Below, piece after piece: positions 48,585 through 57,628 of a DNA stretch of 64,000 nt. The stretch comes from Granulicella aggregans (lineage in GTDB: Bacteria; Acidobacteriota; Terriglobia; Terriglobales; Acidobacteriaceae). The translations under genes were made by a program, and so were the position numbers. The notes beneath the pieces were generated by a model that saw only the letters and a list, made by a program, of their open reading frames with translations, searched no databases and was not told where the DNA came from. The stretch covers positions 186,001-250,000 of the forward strand of contig NZ_JACHIP010000003.1 of the NCBI RefSeq assembly GCF_014203275.1, read 5' to 3'. Each line of letters starts with the position of its first letter. Position 1 is the stretch's first letter.

Positions 48585-49969
48585 TGGCGGCACACTCGGA
48601 CGCTGTAATGGCTGAGCCGCCTGCAGGTCGCGGTTCAGTCATCCAGATGCGGGATACGGGCATGGAACCTTACTTCCGGCATCTTGCCGCTCGGCCTGCA
48701 TGGCGCTGGCGGGGCCGCGTGGTCGAGGCCAGCACGGGAACACTCGAGTCGTTGGGGCCGTTGTGCTCGGTGGGTGAGAGCTGCGAGGTGATCGACGGCG
48801 AGGGCAAGCGCCATGGCGCGGAGGTGATCGGGTTCCGCGAGCGGCATGTGCTGGTGATGCCGCTCGAGCCGACCCAGGGCATTCGTTATGGGGATACTGT
48901 CATCGCGCTGGGGACTACGCCTTACCTGGCCGTGGGCGATGGCATGCAGGGCAGGATTCTGAATGCGCTGGGTGAGCCGATCGACCTCTCCTACGGCGGT
49001 GGAGGATCGCCTCGCATGACAGACCTATGGCCGCTCGATGGCTCGGTGCCACGGCCGATGGATCGGACCCCGATCGTGACCGCGCTGCCTACCGGGGTGC
49101 GAGCGATCGATGGCATGTTGACGGTTGGGCGCGGACAGAGGGTGGGCATCTTTGGCGGATCTGGCGTGGGCAAGAGCACGCTGATTGGCATGATGACCCG
49201 CAACACCGAGGCGGACATCACCGTTGTGGGACTGGTGGGCGAGCGCGGTCGCGAGGTGCGGCAGTTTGTCGAAGAGGCGCTGGGGCCTGAGGGATTGAAG
49301 CGGTCGGTGGTGATGGTATCGACGTCGGACGAGAGTCCGTTGCTGCGGATGCGAGCGGCCATGGCTGCGACGGCAGTGGCAGAATTTTATGCCGCTCAGG
49401 GGAAGCATGTGCTGCTGGTGCTGGACTCGCTAACAAGATATGCGATGGCGGCGCGGGAGATTGGCCTGGCAGCGGGTGAGCCACCGGCGAGCAAGGGCTA
49501 TACTCCGTCGGTCTTTGCGCGGCTGGCGCGGCTGGTGGAACGCGCGGGGAACTTCGAGAACGGGAGCATCACCGCGTTCTATACCGTGTTGATGGAAGGC
49601 GACGATCAACATGACCCGGTCGTCGATGCGGTCCGTTCGCTGCTTGACGGACATATCGTGCTGTCGCGGGCGCAGGCGGCGGAGGGATGGTTCCCGGCGA
49701 TCGATATTGTCGATAGCTTGAGCCGTCTGATGCCTTCGGTGACGACCGCACCGCACCGGGAGCGAGCCGCGATGATACGACGACTGATGGCGGCGTACTC
49801 ACGATCCGCCGACCTGGTACGAATTGGAGCATACAAGCCGGGTCTGGACACGGAGCTCGACCGCTCTATCGCCGCTATGCCTGGACTTCGGGCGTTCCTT
49901 GAGCAGGGAATCACGGAACCGGTTGGGTTTGCTGATTCGGTAGCGCGGCTGTTGGCGATGGAGGTCTAG
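48584..49969 (+). CDS. fliI: Flagellar type III export ATPase FliI
   Basis: A 461-residue F1-beta-like ATPase for flagellar export. Walker A: IFGGSGVGKSTLIGM (about 188-202). Walker B region: VLLVLDSLTRYAMAAREIGL, and YTPSVFARLARLVERAGNF then SITAFYTVLMEGDDQHDPV are FliI/YscN signatures. The ATG at 48584 overlaps the stop of fliH; a GTG at 48581 is the alternative start. It is followed by fliJ and fliK. Catalysis and chaperone binding follow the family; residues are all present. Confidence 0.96.
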   Translation: MAAHSDAVMAEPPAGRGSVIQMRDTGMEPYFRHLAARPAWRWRGRVVEASTGTLESLGPLCSVGESCEVIDGEGKRHGAEVIGFRERHVLVMPLEPTQGIRYGDTVIALGTTPYLAVGDGMQGRILNALGEPIDLSYGGGGSPRMTDLWPLDGSVPRPMDRTPIVTALPTGVRAIDGMLTVGRGQRVGIFGGSGVGKSTLIGMMTRNTEADITVVGLVGERGREVRQFVEEALGPEGLKRSVVMVSTSDESPLLRMRAAMAATAVAEFYAAQGKHVLLVLDSLTRYAMAAREIGLAAGEPPASKGYTPSVFARLARLVERAGNFENGSITAFYTVLMEGDDQHDPVVDAVRSLLDGHIVLSRAQAAEGWFPAIDIVDSLSRLMPSVTTAPHRERAAMIRRLMAAYSRSADLVRIGAYKPGLDTELDRSIAAMPGLRAFLEQGITEPVGFADSVARLLAMEV

Positions 49970-49970
49970 G

Positions 49971-50486
49971 GTGCAGTCGCGGCTCAGATCGCTTGGCCGC
50001 ATCGCGGCAATCTATCAGCTGATGGAGTATGCGCATGGGGTCGAACTCGATCAGGCGAGGGCGGCGCTCCATGATGTGGAGACGAGCATTCGGGAGCGGG
50101 CAGAGGCGTCCACGCGTTTGGAGTCGGCTGGGTATGAGGCGCTGCTTGAAGGCGATAGAGATGAGTGGCAGCTTGACCAGTCTGAGATCGAGTTCATGCA
50201 GTGGAATGCGAAGACGTTTGAAGTGATAAGGAACTCCCGCGATGCCGCGCTGCGCGGGGTGGCAGAGGTCTACCAGGCGAGCCGGATGCAGATGGAGAAG
50301 ATGCAGAGCGTGTTGAGCGAGGCTCGGCTGAGTGCGGCGCGTGAGCAGGAGCGCGCGGAGCAGCGGGCTTCTGATGACCGCTATCTCTCGCGCAGGCGGT
50401 GGCAGACGCGTGGCGAAGAGAATCGCAGGTCCCGTACCGAGCGCGCCGTCAGCGCCGACCTTCCGCGCTTTGGGCGGACCGCATGA
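49971..50486 (+). CDS. fliJ: FliJ-like flagellar export chaperone
   Basis: A 171-residue highly helical protein of charged heptads (ARAALHDVETSIRERAEAST, then YEALLEGDRDEWQLDQSEIE) in the fliJ position between fliI and fliK. FliJ is a coiled coil that sits in the ATPase ring like the gamma stalk. Sequence similarity is too weak for a motif, so identity depends on length, coiled-coil content and position. The start is GTG 49971, one base after the fliI stop. A tail after 140 is Arg-rich. Confidence 0.65.
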   Translation: MQSRLRSLGRIAAIYQLMEYAHGVELDQARAALHDVETSIRERAEASTRLESAGYEALLEGDRDEWQLDQSEIEFMQWNAKTFEVIRNSRDAALRGVAEVYQASRMQMEKMQSVLSEARLSAAREQERAEQRASDDRYLSRRRWQTRGEENRRSRTERAVSADLPRFGRTA

Positions 50487-50560
50487 ATCTCTCCTAATCA
50501 ATACCGGCGGTCTTTGGTTCTCCGGGTGCAGCTTTATCCAGTGTTCGAGATGCCTGGAGG

Positions 50561-53191
50561 GTGGACCCAGTGATAACGCCAGTTTTGGATCTGCAGGGAG
50601 CGTCGCAACTGATCGACCGCACTGGTTTAGAGACAGCTCCAGTTGACGGTAGCAGCGGTGACTTTGGTGCCGCGTTTACGGCGAGCCTTTCGACTACGCC
50701 CTCGGCGGCAGGCTCTGCGGGCAGCAAAGAGTTTGTGGTCGCCACTGGACAGCGGCAAGCCACTCCCAGCCAACTCGGTGGCACCGCTCAGACGACGGTC
50801 GCGAAGACGTCTGCCACAACCAACAAGTCGTCTCAGACGACGGCTGGTCAAAAGGTAGGTGTCGGCACGCGGATTCAATTCCGCGATGACGCTGGTGACG
50901 AGAGTGTTGAATCTCTCCAGCGGGCTTCTGGGTTGGTGGCTGCGGCGGTCGCAACGAAGTCAACCGATTTGCCCGTCGCGGCGGACAAGAGTATCTCCTC
51001 GAAGGCCGGAGCGCAGGTTGCGACGGAAGCCTCGGACTCTCTGGACTTTCTGGCGGAAGCTCAGAAGATTGCTGTTGCCGGGATCAAGTCTTCCAGTTAC
51101 CGTCTTGCGGGCTCTGAGTTACAGGAACTGCAGGCAGGTGGGACCGGAACCGCCAAGCAGGTGACGGCTAAGACCTCGCAAAGTGGTTTCAAGGTTGATG
51201 GGAGTCAGACTGCGGAGAAGAGCAAGGCGTCCGGCCAGGTATCGGACCAGGTCGCGTCTCAACCACTGCTTCCGGCAACCAGCTTGATCACAAGTGATCT
51301 CCTCGTGGCATCTCTTGCTGCTGGCGCGTCAGGGTCGCACTCCTCGAAGACCGCTACTGCTTCTAAGGCACAAGTGGAGAGCATCACCGCAGCTTCGGGA
51401 GCTTCCTCCGCAGACTTGTCCGGCCAGAGTGTGCAACGGCATCTGGGCGCTACTAATGTTGATGCTCCAAAGACTGTTGCCTCTCTGCAGGGTGGAGAAA
51501 GCGGCGGCAAGAGTGGAGTTGTAGCGGCATGGGGTTCCGTTGAGCCGACAATTGTCGCAGCCGCAAGTGGCGCAGTTAGTAAGGGCCGGCAGCTTCCCGT
51601 GGAGACTCCGCAGGTCGAGCCTGCCGTCCACGCTCAGTCTGTCCCGGAGACGCCTGACTCTGCTCTCTCAAATGCCGCGCTGCCGACAGGCGTGCTTCCC
51701 CACAACTTGAATCGGAGCACAGCTATTCTCGCGCCCACTGAGCTTACGGTCAGCGGAGAACAGCGCGTTTCGCCGGTTACACACGATCTCACCGGCGATG
51801 GCTCTGGAACTCGTTCCGGGCTGGCGGGTGTTTCGCATCTGGCACCAGTGAGTGCTGGTGTCTCCGCGAACGGCTCGCAGCCGGTGGTCACAGCATCTAC
51901 TACGTCGCTTGCTGCCAATGTGCACTCGGAGTTGGCCACAAGTTCATCGACTGCCGTGAAGACAACGGGCGAGGTCGCCAGCACCCATAGCTTCGCGACA
52001 AGCGCTTCCCATGCGGCGACGCCAACGAGCGGCGTGTCCGGTCGCCCGGTTGCTCCGCTTGAGCCGTCAGGCGCGATAAGGCCGGTGCCTAAGGGGACTG
52101 AGGCGGAGACCGTCTCGCAGGATCCGCCGGTGGTACCGGGTGCCGTGTCAGAGCTCAGACACTCAGTGCGTGCCAGCCTTGATCTGAAGTCTGCAAGCGC
52201 GCAGGCGCTATCGGGTGCGACCGCAGCTGCGGGTACAGTTTCGGGTACTCCGCCGCCGGCAAGCAGGGCGGCATCGGCTACCGAACGAGCAAAGGCAGTT
52301 GGGGCCTCAGGAGCGGCTGCGGCACAGGCCGCAACAAGCCTGAGCTCAAAAGACAACAACGATCACGGCGTGAGTAGCGACAGCAGTGACAATCTCGCCA
52401 GTGTAGGGACTGGCGGGTCGGCGGTCGTGGCCATCGCCAATCACGTCACGCCTCATGAAGTCTTCAACGCAGCGGGCGGCGGAGTCGCCACTGTCTCCGC
52501 ACTGTCTTCCCAGGGCGTTCCTCAGGGAACGGGCGTCGCCGCTATCTCAACAACAGCTCCGGTGCGGGGTGCTCTGAGTGGCCAGGGATCTTTAGGCGTG
52601 ACCGCAGCGCCCGAGTTGGGTCATCCGGCCAGCGCGCTTCGCACTGCTATCGGGTCGGAGCCGCACCAGACGCTCGAGGCTACACCGACTTCGCTCGAGG
52701 TGGGAGTCCATAGCGGCACAGAGGGATGGTTGAAGATCCGCGCGGAGGTAGGCGGGGAGGGCCAGGTCTCGGCATCGCTCGCGGCAACGTCCGCCAGCGG
52801 CGACCAGATGTTGAAGGGCCAGCTCCCGGCGTTGAATGCGTATCTGCATAGCGAACAGATGTCGGTAACGGCCTCGGTTGCGGAACGGACCGGAATCGCC
52901 CACGGAGCGGCCACCCACGACGCTGGAGGAGCCGCGCTGCAGGCCGGGACAGGTTCATCGAGTGGCCAGAATGCTTCGCTGCTTCACAGCGGCGGGAACC
53001 CAGGCATGGCAGGGCATGGCAGCCGATCGCAGGGTGATGCGCCGGGCACGGCACCGGTACAGAGTCACAGCGCTGGGGATGGGCAGACAGGCTTTGAAGC
53101 CGGCTACGACAGAGGAGCGGTGAGCGATACCTCGGCGCTTCCGTCCACGGTCGCAGACAGCAGCGGCCAGTGGTTGAACGTCAGGGTTTGA
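50561..53191 (+). CDS. fliK: Flagellar hook-length control protein FliK
   Basis: An 876-residue protein of extreme Ala/Ser/Thr/Gly bias for its first ~680 residues, typical of the molecular-ruler part of FliK. A C-terminal Flg_hook domain follows: VGVHSGTEGWLKIRAEVGGE, then QVSASLAATSASGDQMLKGQ and LPALNAYLHSEQMSVTASVA. The domain switches export from hook to filament proteins. It is larger than usual (~400-500), so a longer ruler may mean a longer hook, if hook length follows ruler length. The start is a GTG at 50561, 75 bases after fliJ. A weak sigma-54-like match lies about 45 bases before it. Confidence 0.85.
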   Translation: MDPVITPVLDLQGASQLIDRTGLETAPVDGSSGDFGAAFTASLSTTPSAAGSAGSKEFVVATGQRQATPSQLGGTAQTTVAKTSATTNKSSQTTAGQKVGVGTRIQFRDDAGDESVESLQRASGLVAAAVATKSTDLPVAADKSISSKAGAQVATEASDSLDFLAEAQKIAVAGIKSSSYRLAGSELQELQAGGTGTAKQVTAKTSQSGFKVDGSQTAEKSKASGQVSDQVASQPLLPATSLITSDLLVASLAAGASGSHSSKTATASKAQVESITAASGASSADLSGQSVQRHLGATNVDAPKTVASLQGGESGGKSGVVAAWGSVEPTIVAAASGAVSKGRQLPVETPQVEPAVHAQSVPETPDSALSNAALPTGVLPHNLNRSTAILAPTELTVSGEQRVSPVTHDLTGDGSGTRSGLAGVSHLAPVSAGVSANGSQPVVTASTTSLAANVHSELATSSSTAVKTTGEVASTHSFATSASHAATPTSGVSGRPVAPLEPSGAIRPVPKGTEAETVSQDPPVVPGAVSELRHSVRASLDLKSASAQALSGATAAAGTVSGTPPPASRAASATERAKAVGASGAAAAQAATSLSSKDNNDHGVSSDSSDNLASVGTGGSAVVAIANHVTPHEVFNAAGGGVATVSALSSQGVPQGTGVAAISTTAPVRGALSGQGSLGVTAAPELGHPASALRTAIGSEPHQTLEATPTSLEVGVHSGTEGWLKIRAEVGGEGQVSASLAATSASGDQMLKGQLPALNAYLHSEQMSVTASVAERTGIAHGAATHDAGGAALQAGTGSSSGQNASLLHSGGNPGMAGHGSRSQGDAPGTAPVQSHSAGDGQTGFEAGYDRGAVSDTSALPSTVADSSGQWLNVRV

Positions 53192-53275
53192 CGACCGTCT
53201 GAAGCCAACAAACTTACCGCCGGAACTTTTGTGACTGGTGGCGATTAAATCCAACGCAAGAAACGAGGAGAGCAG

Positions 53276-53770
53276 ATGGACACGAGTCTTTCACAGGTAA
53301 ACCGGGCAGCATCCCACGCCGTAGCGAACGCGCTGGCACCGAGGCTCCCCTCGCTCCAGAGTACGAAGACCCAGGGCGCGAAGGCTGCCTTGACGTCTCA
53401 GTCCGCAGGCGCTACAAGATCGGCGGCCACGCCGGCCGCGACGGGGGCTAGCGCCTCCAGCACTTCAAGCGCTGACTCCGCAACCATCACCAGCAGTGAC
53501 TTCCTCACCCTGCTGGTCAGCGAGTTGAAGAACCAGGATCCCACCCAGCCTACCGATCCGAACGCATACATTACGCAGCTTGTCGGTGTGAACAGCCTGG
53601 AGCAGTTGATCCAGATCAACACCGGGATCACGAGTCTGGATTCGGCTGCGTCGAGCGCGACGGGTGCCACGGGTAAGACGGCGCCGGTCACATCCGCCGC
53701 TTCGACGGCGGTGGATTCGACGGCGCCATCGAGCCAAACGAAATCGGCGGCAGCGAGCGGCGGGGTCTAG
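53276..53770 (+). CDS. flgD: Hook-capping protein FlgD, short form
   Basis: A 164-residue protein containing only the conserved N-terminal part, ITSSDFLTLLVSELKNQDPT, then QPTDPNAYITQLVGVNSLEQ and LIQINTGITSL. The C-terminal tudor and Ig-like domains seen in the ~220-230-residue FlgD proteins are absent. Both ends are Ala/Ser/Thr-rich. FlgD caps the growing hook so FlgE can add. Its place between fliK and flgE supports the call. The start has GAGGAGAG just upstream. Confidence 0.86.
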   Translation: MDTSLSQVNRAASHAVANALAPRLPSLQSTKTQGAKAALTSQSAGATRSAATPAATGASASSTSSADSATITSSDFLTLLVSELKNQDPTQPTDPNAYITQLVGVNSLEQLIQINTGITSLDSAASSATGATGKTAPVTSAASTAVDSTAPSSQTKSAAASGGV

Positions 53771-53835
53771 CTCGCGGAGGTGCGCCGCAGGTCTTACAAC
53801 TTCAACCGAAAGCCGCAACGAAAGGGAGAATAAAC

Positions 53836-55068
53836 ATGCCTAATTTTTCAATACCTCTGTCAGGGCTGTCGGCCGACTCGACCGCGCTCAACACCATCGG
53901 CAATAACCTGTCCAACCTCAACACGACTGCCTTCAAAGGCCAGACCACGGAGTTTGAAAACCTCTTCTATCAACAGTTCGGATCGAATGGCGCTGGCGAC
54001 GCAATTCAGGTCGGCGTTGGTACGAAGGTGCAGGCCACAACGACGAACTTCTCGCAGGGCTCGATCAACCCAACCGGGGTTACTTCGAACCTGGCATTGA
54101 CCGGCGGCGGCTACTTCATTACGAACGTCAACGGTGTGAACCAACTGACACGCGCCGGCAACTTTCAGCTTGATTCGGTAGGCAACCTGATTTCGGCCGA
54201 AGGCGCGAATGTGATGGGTTATGGCGCGACCAACGGCATCGCCAATGTAACTGGTCCGCTGGTGCCACTCAGCCTGCCGGTCGGAGCAACGGAGGCCGCC
54301 AAGGCGACGCAGAATCTGGGTGCTACTGTAAACCTGAACGCTGGTGCTACTGCGGGTACGACGTATTCGACCGGCGTCTCGATCTACGACTCGCTCGGCC
54401 AGACGCACCAGGCTACGCTTACCTTCACCAAGTCCGCTACCGCGAACCAGTGGACTTACGCGATCACGCTGCCGGCGGGCGAGGCAACGGGAACTCCGGT
54501 AAACAATACTGGAACACTGGTCTTCAATTCCTCCGGCGTACTGACTTCGCCGGCGGGCAATGTCGCGGGCATCAAGTTCCCGACTTTGGCCGATGGAGCT
54601 GCCGACCTCAACGTCACCTTCGACCTTCTGAACACCGCGGGTACGCCTGTGATCACGCAGACCATCGCCGCGTCGCAGACCAACGCCACGCTGCAGGATG
54701 GTTTCGCCAGCGGCGTTTATACGGGCTTCTCGGCGGACTCCGCGGGCAGACTGTATGCGACTTTCAGCAACGGTCAGACCCAGGTGGTTGGACAGGTAGC
54801 CGTGGGTGTGGTGGCGAACGACCAGGGACTTACGCTGGCGGGAAACAATAGCTATCTTGCGACCCCAGGCTCGGGCCAGATCGTTGCCGGAACTGCAGGC
54901 ACAGGCTTTCGTGGATCGATCACCGACAGCGCGCTGGAGTTGTCGAACGTAGACATCTCGACCGAGTTCGCCAACCTGATTGTGGCGCAGCGCTCGTTTG
55001 AGGCGAACGCTAAGACGGTGACCACTTTCGACACCGTCAGCCAGGATACGATCGCGATGATCCGTTAG
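53836..55068 (+). CDS. flgE: Flagellar hook protein FlgE
   Basis: A 410-residue hook subunit. The N-terminal coil and signature read IPLSGLSADSTALNTIGNNL then SNLNTTAFKGQTTEFENLFY. The middle hypervariable domain has FSADSAGRLYATFSNGQTQV. The C-terminus NVDISTEFANLIVAQRSFEA then NAKTVTTFDTVSQDTIAMI is the FlgE/FlgG axial motif. GGGAGAATAAAC precedes ATG 53836. It is downstream of flgD. The 3' end is followed by a 188-bp gap with a possible sigma-54 promoter for fliL. Confidence 0.94.
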   Translation: MPNFSIPLSGLSADSTALNTIGNNLSNLNTTAFKGQTTEFENLFYQQFGSNGAGDAIQVGVGTKVQATTTNFSQGSINPTGVTSNLALTGGGYFITNVNGVNQLTRAGNFQLDSVGNLISAEGANVMGYGATNGIANVTGPLVPLSLPVGATEAAKATQNLGATVNLNAGATAGTTYSTGVSIYDSLGQTHQATLTFTKSATANQWTYAITLPAGEATGTPVNNTGTLVFNSSGVLTSPAGNVAGIKFPTLADGAADLNVTFDLLNTAGTPVITQTIAASQTNATLQDGFASGVYTGFSADSAGRLYATFSNGQTQVVGQVAVGVVANDQGLTLAGNNSYLATPGSGQIVAGTAGTGFRGSITDSALELSNVDISTEFANLIVAQRSFEANAKTVTTFDTVSQDTIAMIR

Positions 55069-55229
55069 AGACAGGCAATCGGCATCATGAAGAACAGGCG
55101 GCGGCGGCTGCGGGTATGGGAAGCGATTCCGATACCGGCCCGCCGCTCTTCTTGTAGCGGGCACTGAACTATCAGGGCCGTTCGGTGTCCCATTTGTGAG
55201 CACCTGCTAATCGTCGCCAGTCCTAAAGT

Positions 55230-55245
55230 GGCATTCAAGATGCTG
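55230..55245 (+). promoter_or_regulatory. Candidate sigma-54 promoter for fliL and export genes
   Basis: GTGGCATTCAAGATGCTG contains GG at 55230 and GC at 55242, exactly 12 bases apart. It is like TGGCAY-N5-TTGCT with a changed T. It is about 15 bases before fliL, in the only sizeable gap of the locus (188 bases). Evidence is weaker than for the flgB promoter. Confidence 0.4.
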
Positions 55246-55256
55246 TTACCTAAGTC

Positions 55257-55781
55257 ATGGCGAACGCATCTTCAGGCGGTGAAGAACCGGTCAAGCCGGG
55301 CGGAGTGAAGCTCCCGATCCCCTTGCTACTGGTGGTCGTGATCTTTGGCACCTGGCTGGGCCTGGCTGGCGGCGGGGCGGCGTTCATCTACCTAGCCAAA
55401 TCCGGCAAGCTGCCGATCGCCCATGCCGAAGGAACGGCATCGTCATCGGAAGCAAGCCATCAAGTTGTTCTTGAGCCGATTCTCGTGAATCTCGCCGACG
55501 AGGGTGGACACGCCTATCTGCGATTGGGATTGACGCTCGAGATTGCTGGAGACAAGCCAGCTCCCGCAGCGGAGGCAGATGCCACCAAGGGGAAGAGCGG
55601 CCCCGAGACAGCGATCCGCGACATCGTGCTGACCAATCTAAGCCGCCAGACCAGCGCTTATCTGCTGGGTCCCGATGGCAAGGAGCACTTAAAGATCGAG
55701 CTGAAGGAAGCGATTACGAAGAGCAATTTGAAGGTGACCGTGAAGGACCTTTACTTCAGCGACTTCCTGGTTCAGATGTAG
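55257..55781 (+). CDS. fliL: Flagellar basal-body-associated protein FliL
   Basis: A 174-residue inner-membrane protein with one N-terminal membrane segment (LPIPLLLVVVIFGTWLGLAG, about 19-38), and a periplasmic domain with VVLEPILVNLADEGGHAYLR, then ETAIRDIVLTNLSRQTSAYL and VKDLYFSDFLVQM. These are FliL signatures. It surrounds the stator and aids torque. The start is ATG 55257. It is followed by fliN. Confidence 0.9.
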   Translation: MANASSGGEEPVKPGGVKLPIPLLLVVVIFGTWLGLAGGGAAFIYLAKSGKLPIAHAEGTASSSEASHQVVLEPILVNLADEGGHAYLRLGLTLEIAGDKPAPAAEADATKGKSGPETAIRDIVLTNLSRQTSAYLLGPDGKEHLKIELKEAITKSNLKVTVKDLYFSDFLVQM

Positions 55782-55841
55782 CCCGGAAGGGATTCGTAGA
55801 ACGCATCTGCAGTAAAGATTCGAGCCTTTAGGGAGGCATAA

Positions 55842-56177
55842 ATGAGCATTTTGGATAACGAGACCAGAAGCGGCGAGATGGCGGTGCATCACGGCGGATA
55901 TGTTTCGAACCGTCATCATCTCCCGTGGACGCAGAGGATCGAAGACCACGTCTCCTGGCCGATACTGCAGCGTGTCCCCGAGACCATTACAGCGTTGATC
56001 GATATCCCTGACTTCACCGTGCGCGATCTGTTGACGCTCGAACCGGGCCGGGTTGTGGCGAGCCAGACGCTGACCTCGGAGCTGATCCCGATCAAGATTG
56101 GCGCGGTACAAATCCTGTGGGCGGAGTTCGAGGTCGTAGAAGAGTCGCTGGGGCTTCGTGTGGCGAAGCTGGCATAG
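55842..56177 (+). CDS. fliN: Flagellar motor switch protein FliN
   Basis: A 111-residue protein made of one SpoA (FliM/FliN C-terminal) domain: ITALIDIPDFTVRDLLTLEP, then VVASQTLTSELIPIKIGAVQ and AEFEVVEESLGLRV. It lines the base of the C ring. The N-terminal 35 residues have no motif. FliM, its ring partner, is at the end of the locus instead of next to it. The start has GGGAGG upstream. Confidence 0.84.
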   Translation: MSILDNETRSGEMAVHHGGYVSNRHHLPWTQRIEDHVSWPILQRVPETITALIDIPDFTVRDLLTLEPGRVVASQTLTSELIPIKIGAVQILWAEFEVVEESLGLRVAKLA

Positions 56178-56218
56178 CAGTGAGCCGGCGGGAGAGCACG
56201 ACGCAAGGAGAGAACGCA

Positions 56219-56689
56219 ATGAGTGAATCCAAGACAGATCGAAGGAAGGGTCTCGCGGCGCGACTGTCTTCCATACTGCAGCATCTCAAGCAGGCTGTGC
56301 TCGAGCGCAGCAAGCGCGGCAAGCCGCGGCGCATGGTACTGCTGGAGGCGCTTCAGCTAGGCAACCGGCGACAGCTGTTTCTGGTCGCCTGCGATGAACA
56401 TCGATTCCTGGTCGGAGCGGGCAGCGACCGTATCGGGACGCTGGTAGCGATTCCGGAGACATCCTCGGAGGCAGTGCCAGGTGCAGCATCAGGCGACATC
56501 AAATCGCAGGCTGCTATGCAGCAAGCCCATGCTGCGCGAGGTTCCGAGCGAGGGCGGGACCCAGCATGGATGCGGCCTTCCGGCTTTGAAAGAACCGCGG
56601 GAAGGGGACTTCAACTGGTCCAGCGGGAGAACGCCACCGCCAACGGCGCCACGGTACGCAAGGGTCTCGAGGCAGGAAGAACGCAATGA
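56219..56689 (+). CDS. fliO: FliO-like protein without a visible membrane segment
   Basis: A 156-residue protein. Its central part, RRMVLLEALQLGNRRQLFLV then ACDEHRFLVGAGSDRIGTLV, is the FliO cytoplasmic core. It lies in the fliO position just before fliP, with which it overlaps (ATGA at 56686-56689). FliO normally has one N-terminal membrane helix and helps assemble the FliP ring, but here residues 1-40 are charged (SESKTDRRKGLAARLSSILQ) and no hydrophobic run of 15 or more is seen. The C-terminal half is low-complexity. It may act as a soluble or peripheral FliO; identity by position and core motif. Confidence 0.65.
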   Translation: MSESKTDRRKGLAARLSSILQHLKQAVLERSKRGKPRRMVLLEALQLGNRRQLFLVACDEHRFLVGAGSDRIGTLVAIPETSSEAVPGAASGDIKSQAAMQQAHAARGSERGRDPAWMRPSGFERTAGRGLQLVQRENATANGATVRKGLEAGRTQ

Positions 56690-57606
56690 TGGCGCAGCCC
56701 CACCAGGAGTGCAACAAAAAGCGTTGCGGTAGAGCCTGTCATCCCGTACTCGCCGCTCTTGTGCTGGGTGCGATGTTTGTTATGCCCATGAGTGCGTCAG
56801 CGTCGCCCGTGAGGATTGCATCGTTCGGAGTTGGAGGCGGCGTCCCTCTATTTGCGGCGGCGGAGACGAAGCCGAGCGCCGCGAATCATGGGCCTGCAGG
56901 TTCATTGCGCAATGGGTCGAATCCGGGCACTGATTCGCTAGGGAATGCTATGAGCAAGTCGATTGCGGATCAGATGAAGGGGAATCAGAGCGTGCCCTGG
57001 GCGATCGTCTTCGGGCTCACGCTGCTGACGCTGCTGCCTGCGATCCTGCTGTCGATGACGCCGATGATCCGGCTGCTGGTGGTCTTCCACTTCCTTCGCC
57101 AGGCGCTGGGAACGCAGACGGCTCCGTCGAACCAGGTGCTGATGGGGCTGGCGCTGATGATGACCTGGTTCTTGATGCAGCCGGTCCTGTTGCAGGTCGA
57201 GCAGCAGGCTGTGACCCCGTATCGCGAGAACCGGATGACCGGCGAGGCGGCCATTGCGCAGGGGTTGGTGCCGGTGAAGCAGTACATGCTGCGCTACGCG
57301 AGGGAGAAAGACCTGATGGTCTTTGCGTCCGCTGGTATGGGCACACAGCCGCGTACAAGGGACGATTTGCCACTGCCGGTGATCTTTCCCGCATACATCC
57401 TGAGCGAGCTGAAGGCAGGCTTCCAGATCGGCGCTGTTCTCTTCCTTCCATTTCTTCTGGTGGACCTGATGGTCGCGAGCGTGACGACTTCGATCGGCAT
57501 GATGCAACTGCCGCCCGTGGTGATCTCAACGCCTTTGAAGATTCTTTTGTTCGTGATGGTCGATGGCTGGAACCTGCTGGCGGACCAACTGTTGAAGAGC
57601 TTTTGA
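56686..57606 (+). CDS. fliP: Flagellar export gate protein FliP
   Basis: A 306-residue export-gate subunit. A signal peptide-like N-terminus (PVLAALVLGAMFVMPMSASA) is followed by a ~60-residue linker. The FliP core reads FGLTLLTLLPAILLSMTPMI, then LVVFHFLRQALGTQTAPSNQ, VDLMVASVTTSIGMMQLPPV and SLPLKILLFVMVDGW-like ISTPLKILLFVMVDGWNLLA. Five FliP subunits with FliQ and FliR form the gate. It starts on the stop of the FliO-like gene. The first of two ATGs (56686 or 56689) is used. Confidence 0.95.
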   Translation: MMAQPHQECNKKRCGRACHPVLAALVLGAMFVMPMSASASPVRIASFGVGGGVPLFAAAETKPSAANHGPAGSLRNGSNPGTDSLGNAMSKSIADQMKGNQSVPWAIVFGLTLLTLLPAILLSMTPMIRLLVVFHFLRQALGTQTAPSNQVLMGLALMMTWFLMQPVLLQVEQQAVTPYRENRMTGEAAIAQGLVPVKQYMLRYAREKDLMVFASAGMGTQPRTRDDLPLPVIFPAYILSELKAGFQIGAVLFLPFLLVDLMVASVTTSIGMMQLPPVVISTPLKILLFVMVDGWNLLADQLLKSF

Positions 57607-57628
57607 GCATTAGTCCCGAGGAGGGTAT

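Noticed and set aside
50516..50529. GG-N10-GC match (TTGGTTC ... GTGCAG) before fliK
   Set aside because: Three bases differ from consensus and such spacing is frequent by chance in GC-rich DNA; not called as a promoter.
53860..55203. 447-residue reading frame on the - strand opposite flgE
   Set aside because: flgE is clear on the + strand, and the frame is an Arg/Gly-rich shadow with no family pattern.
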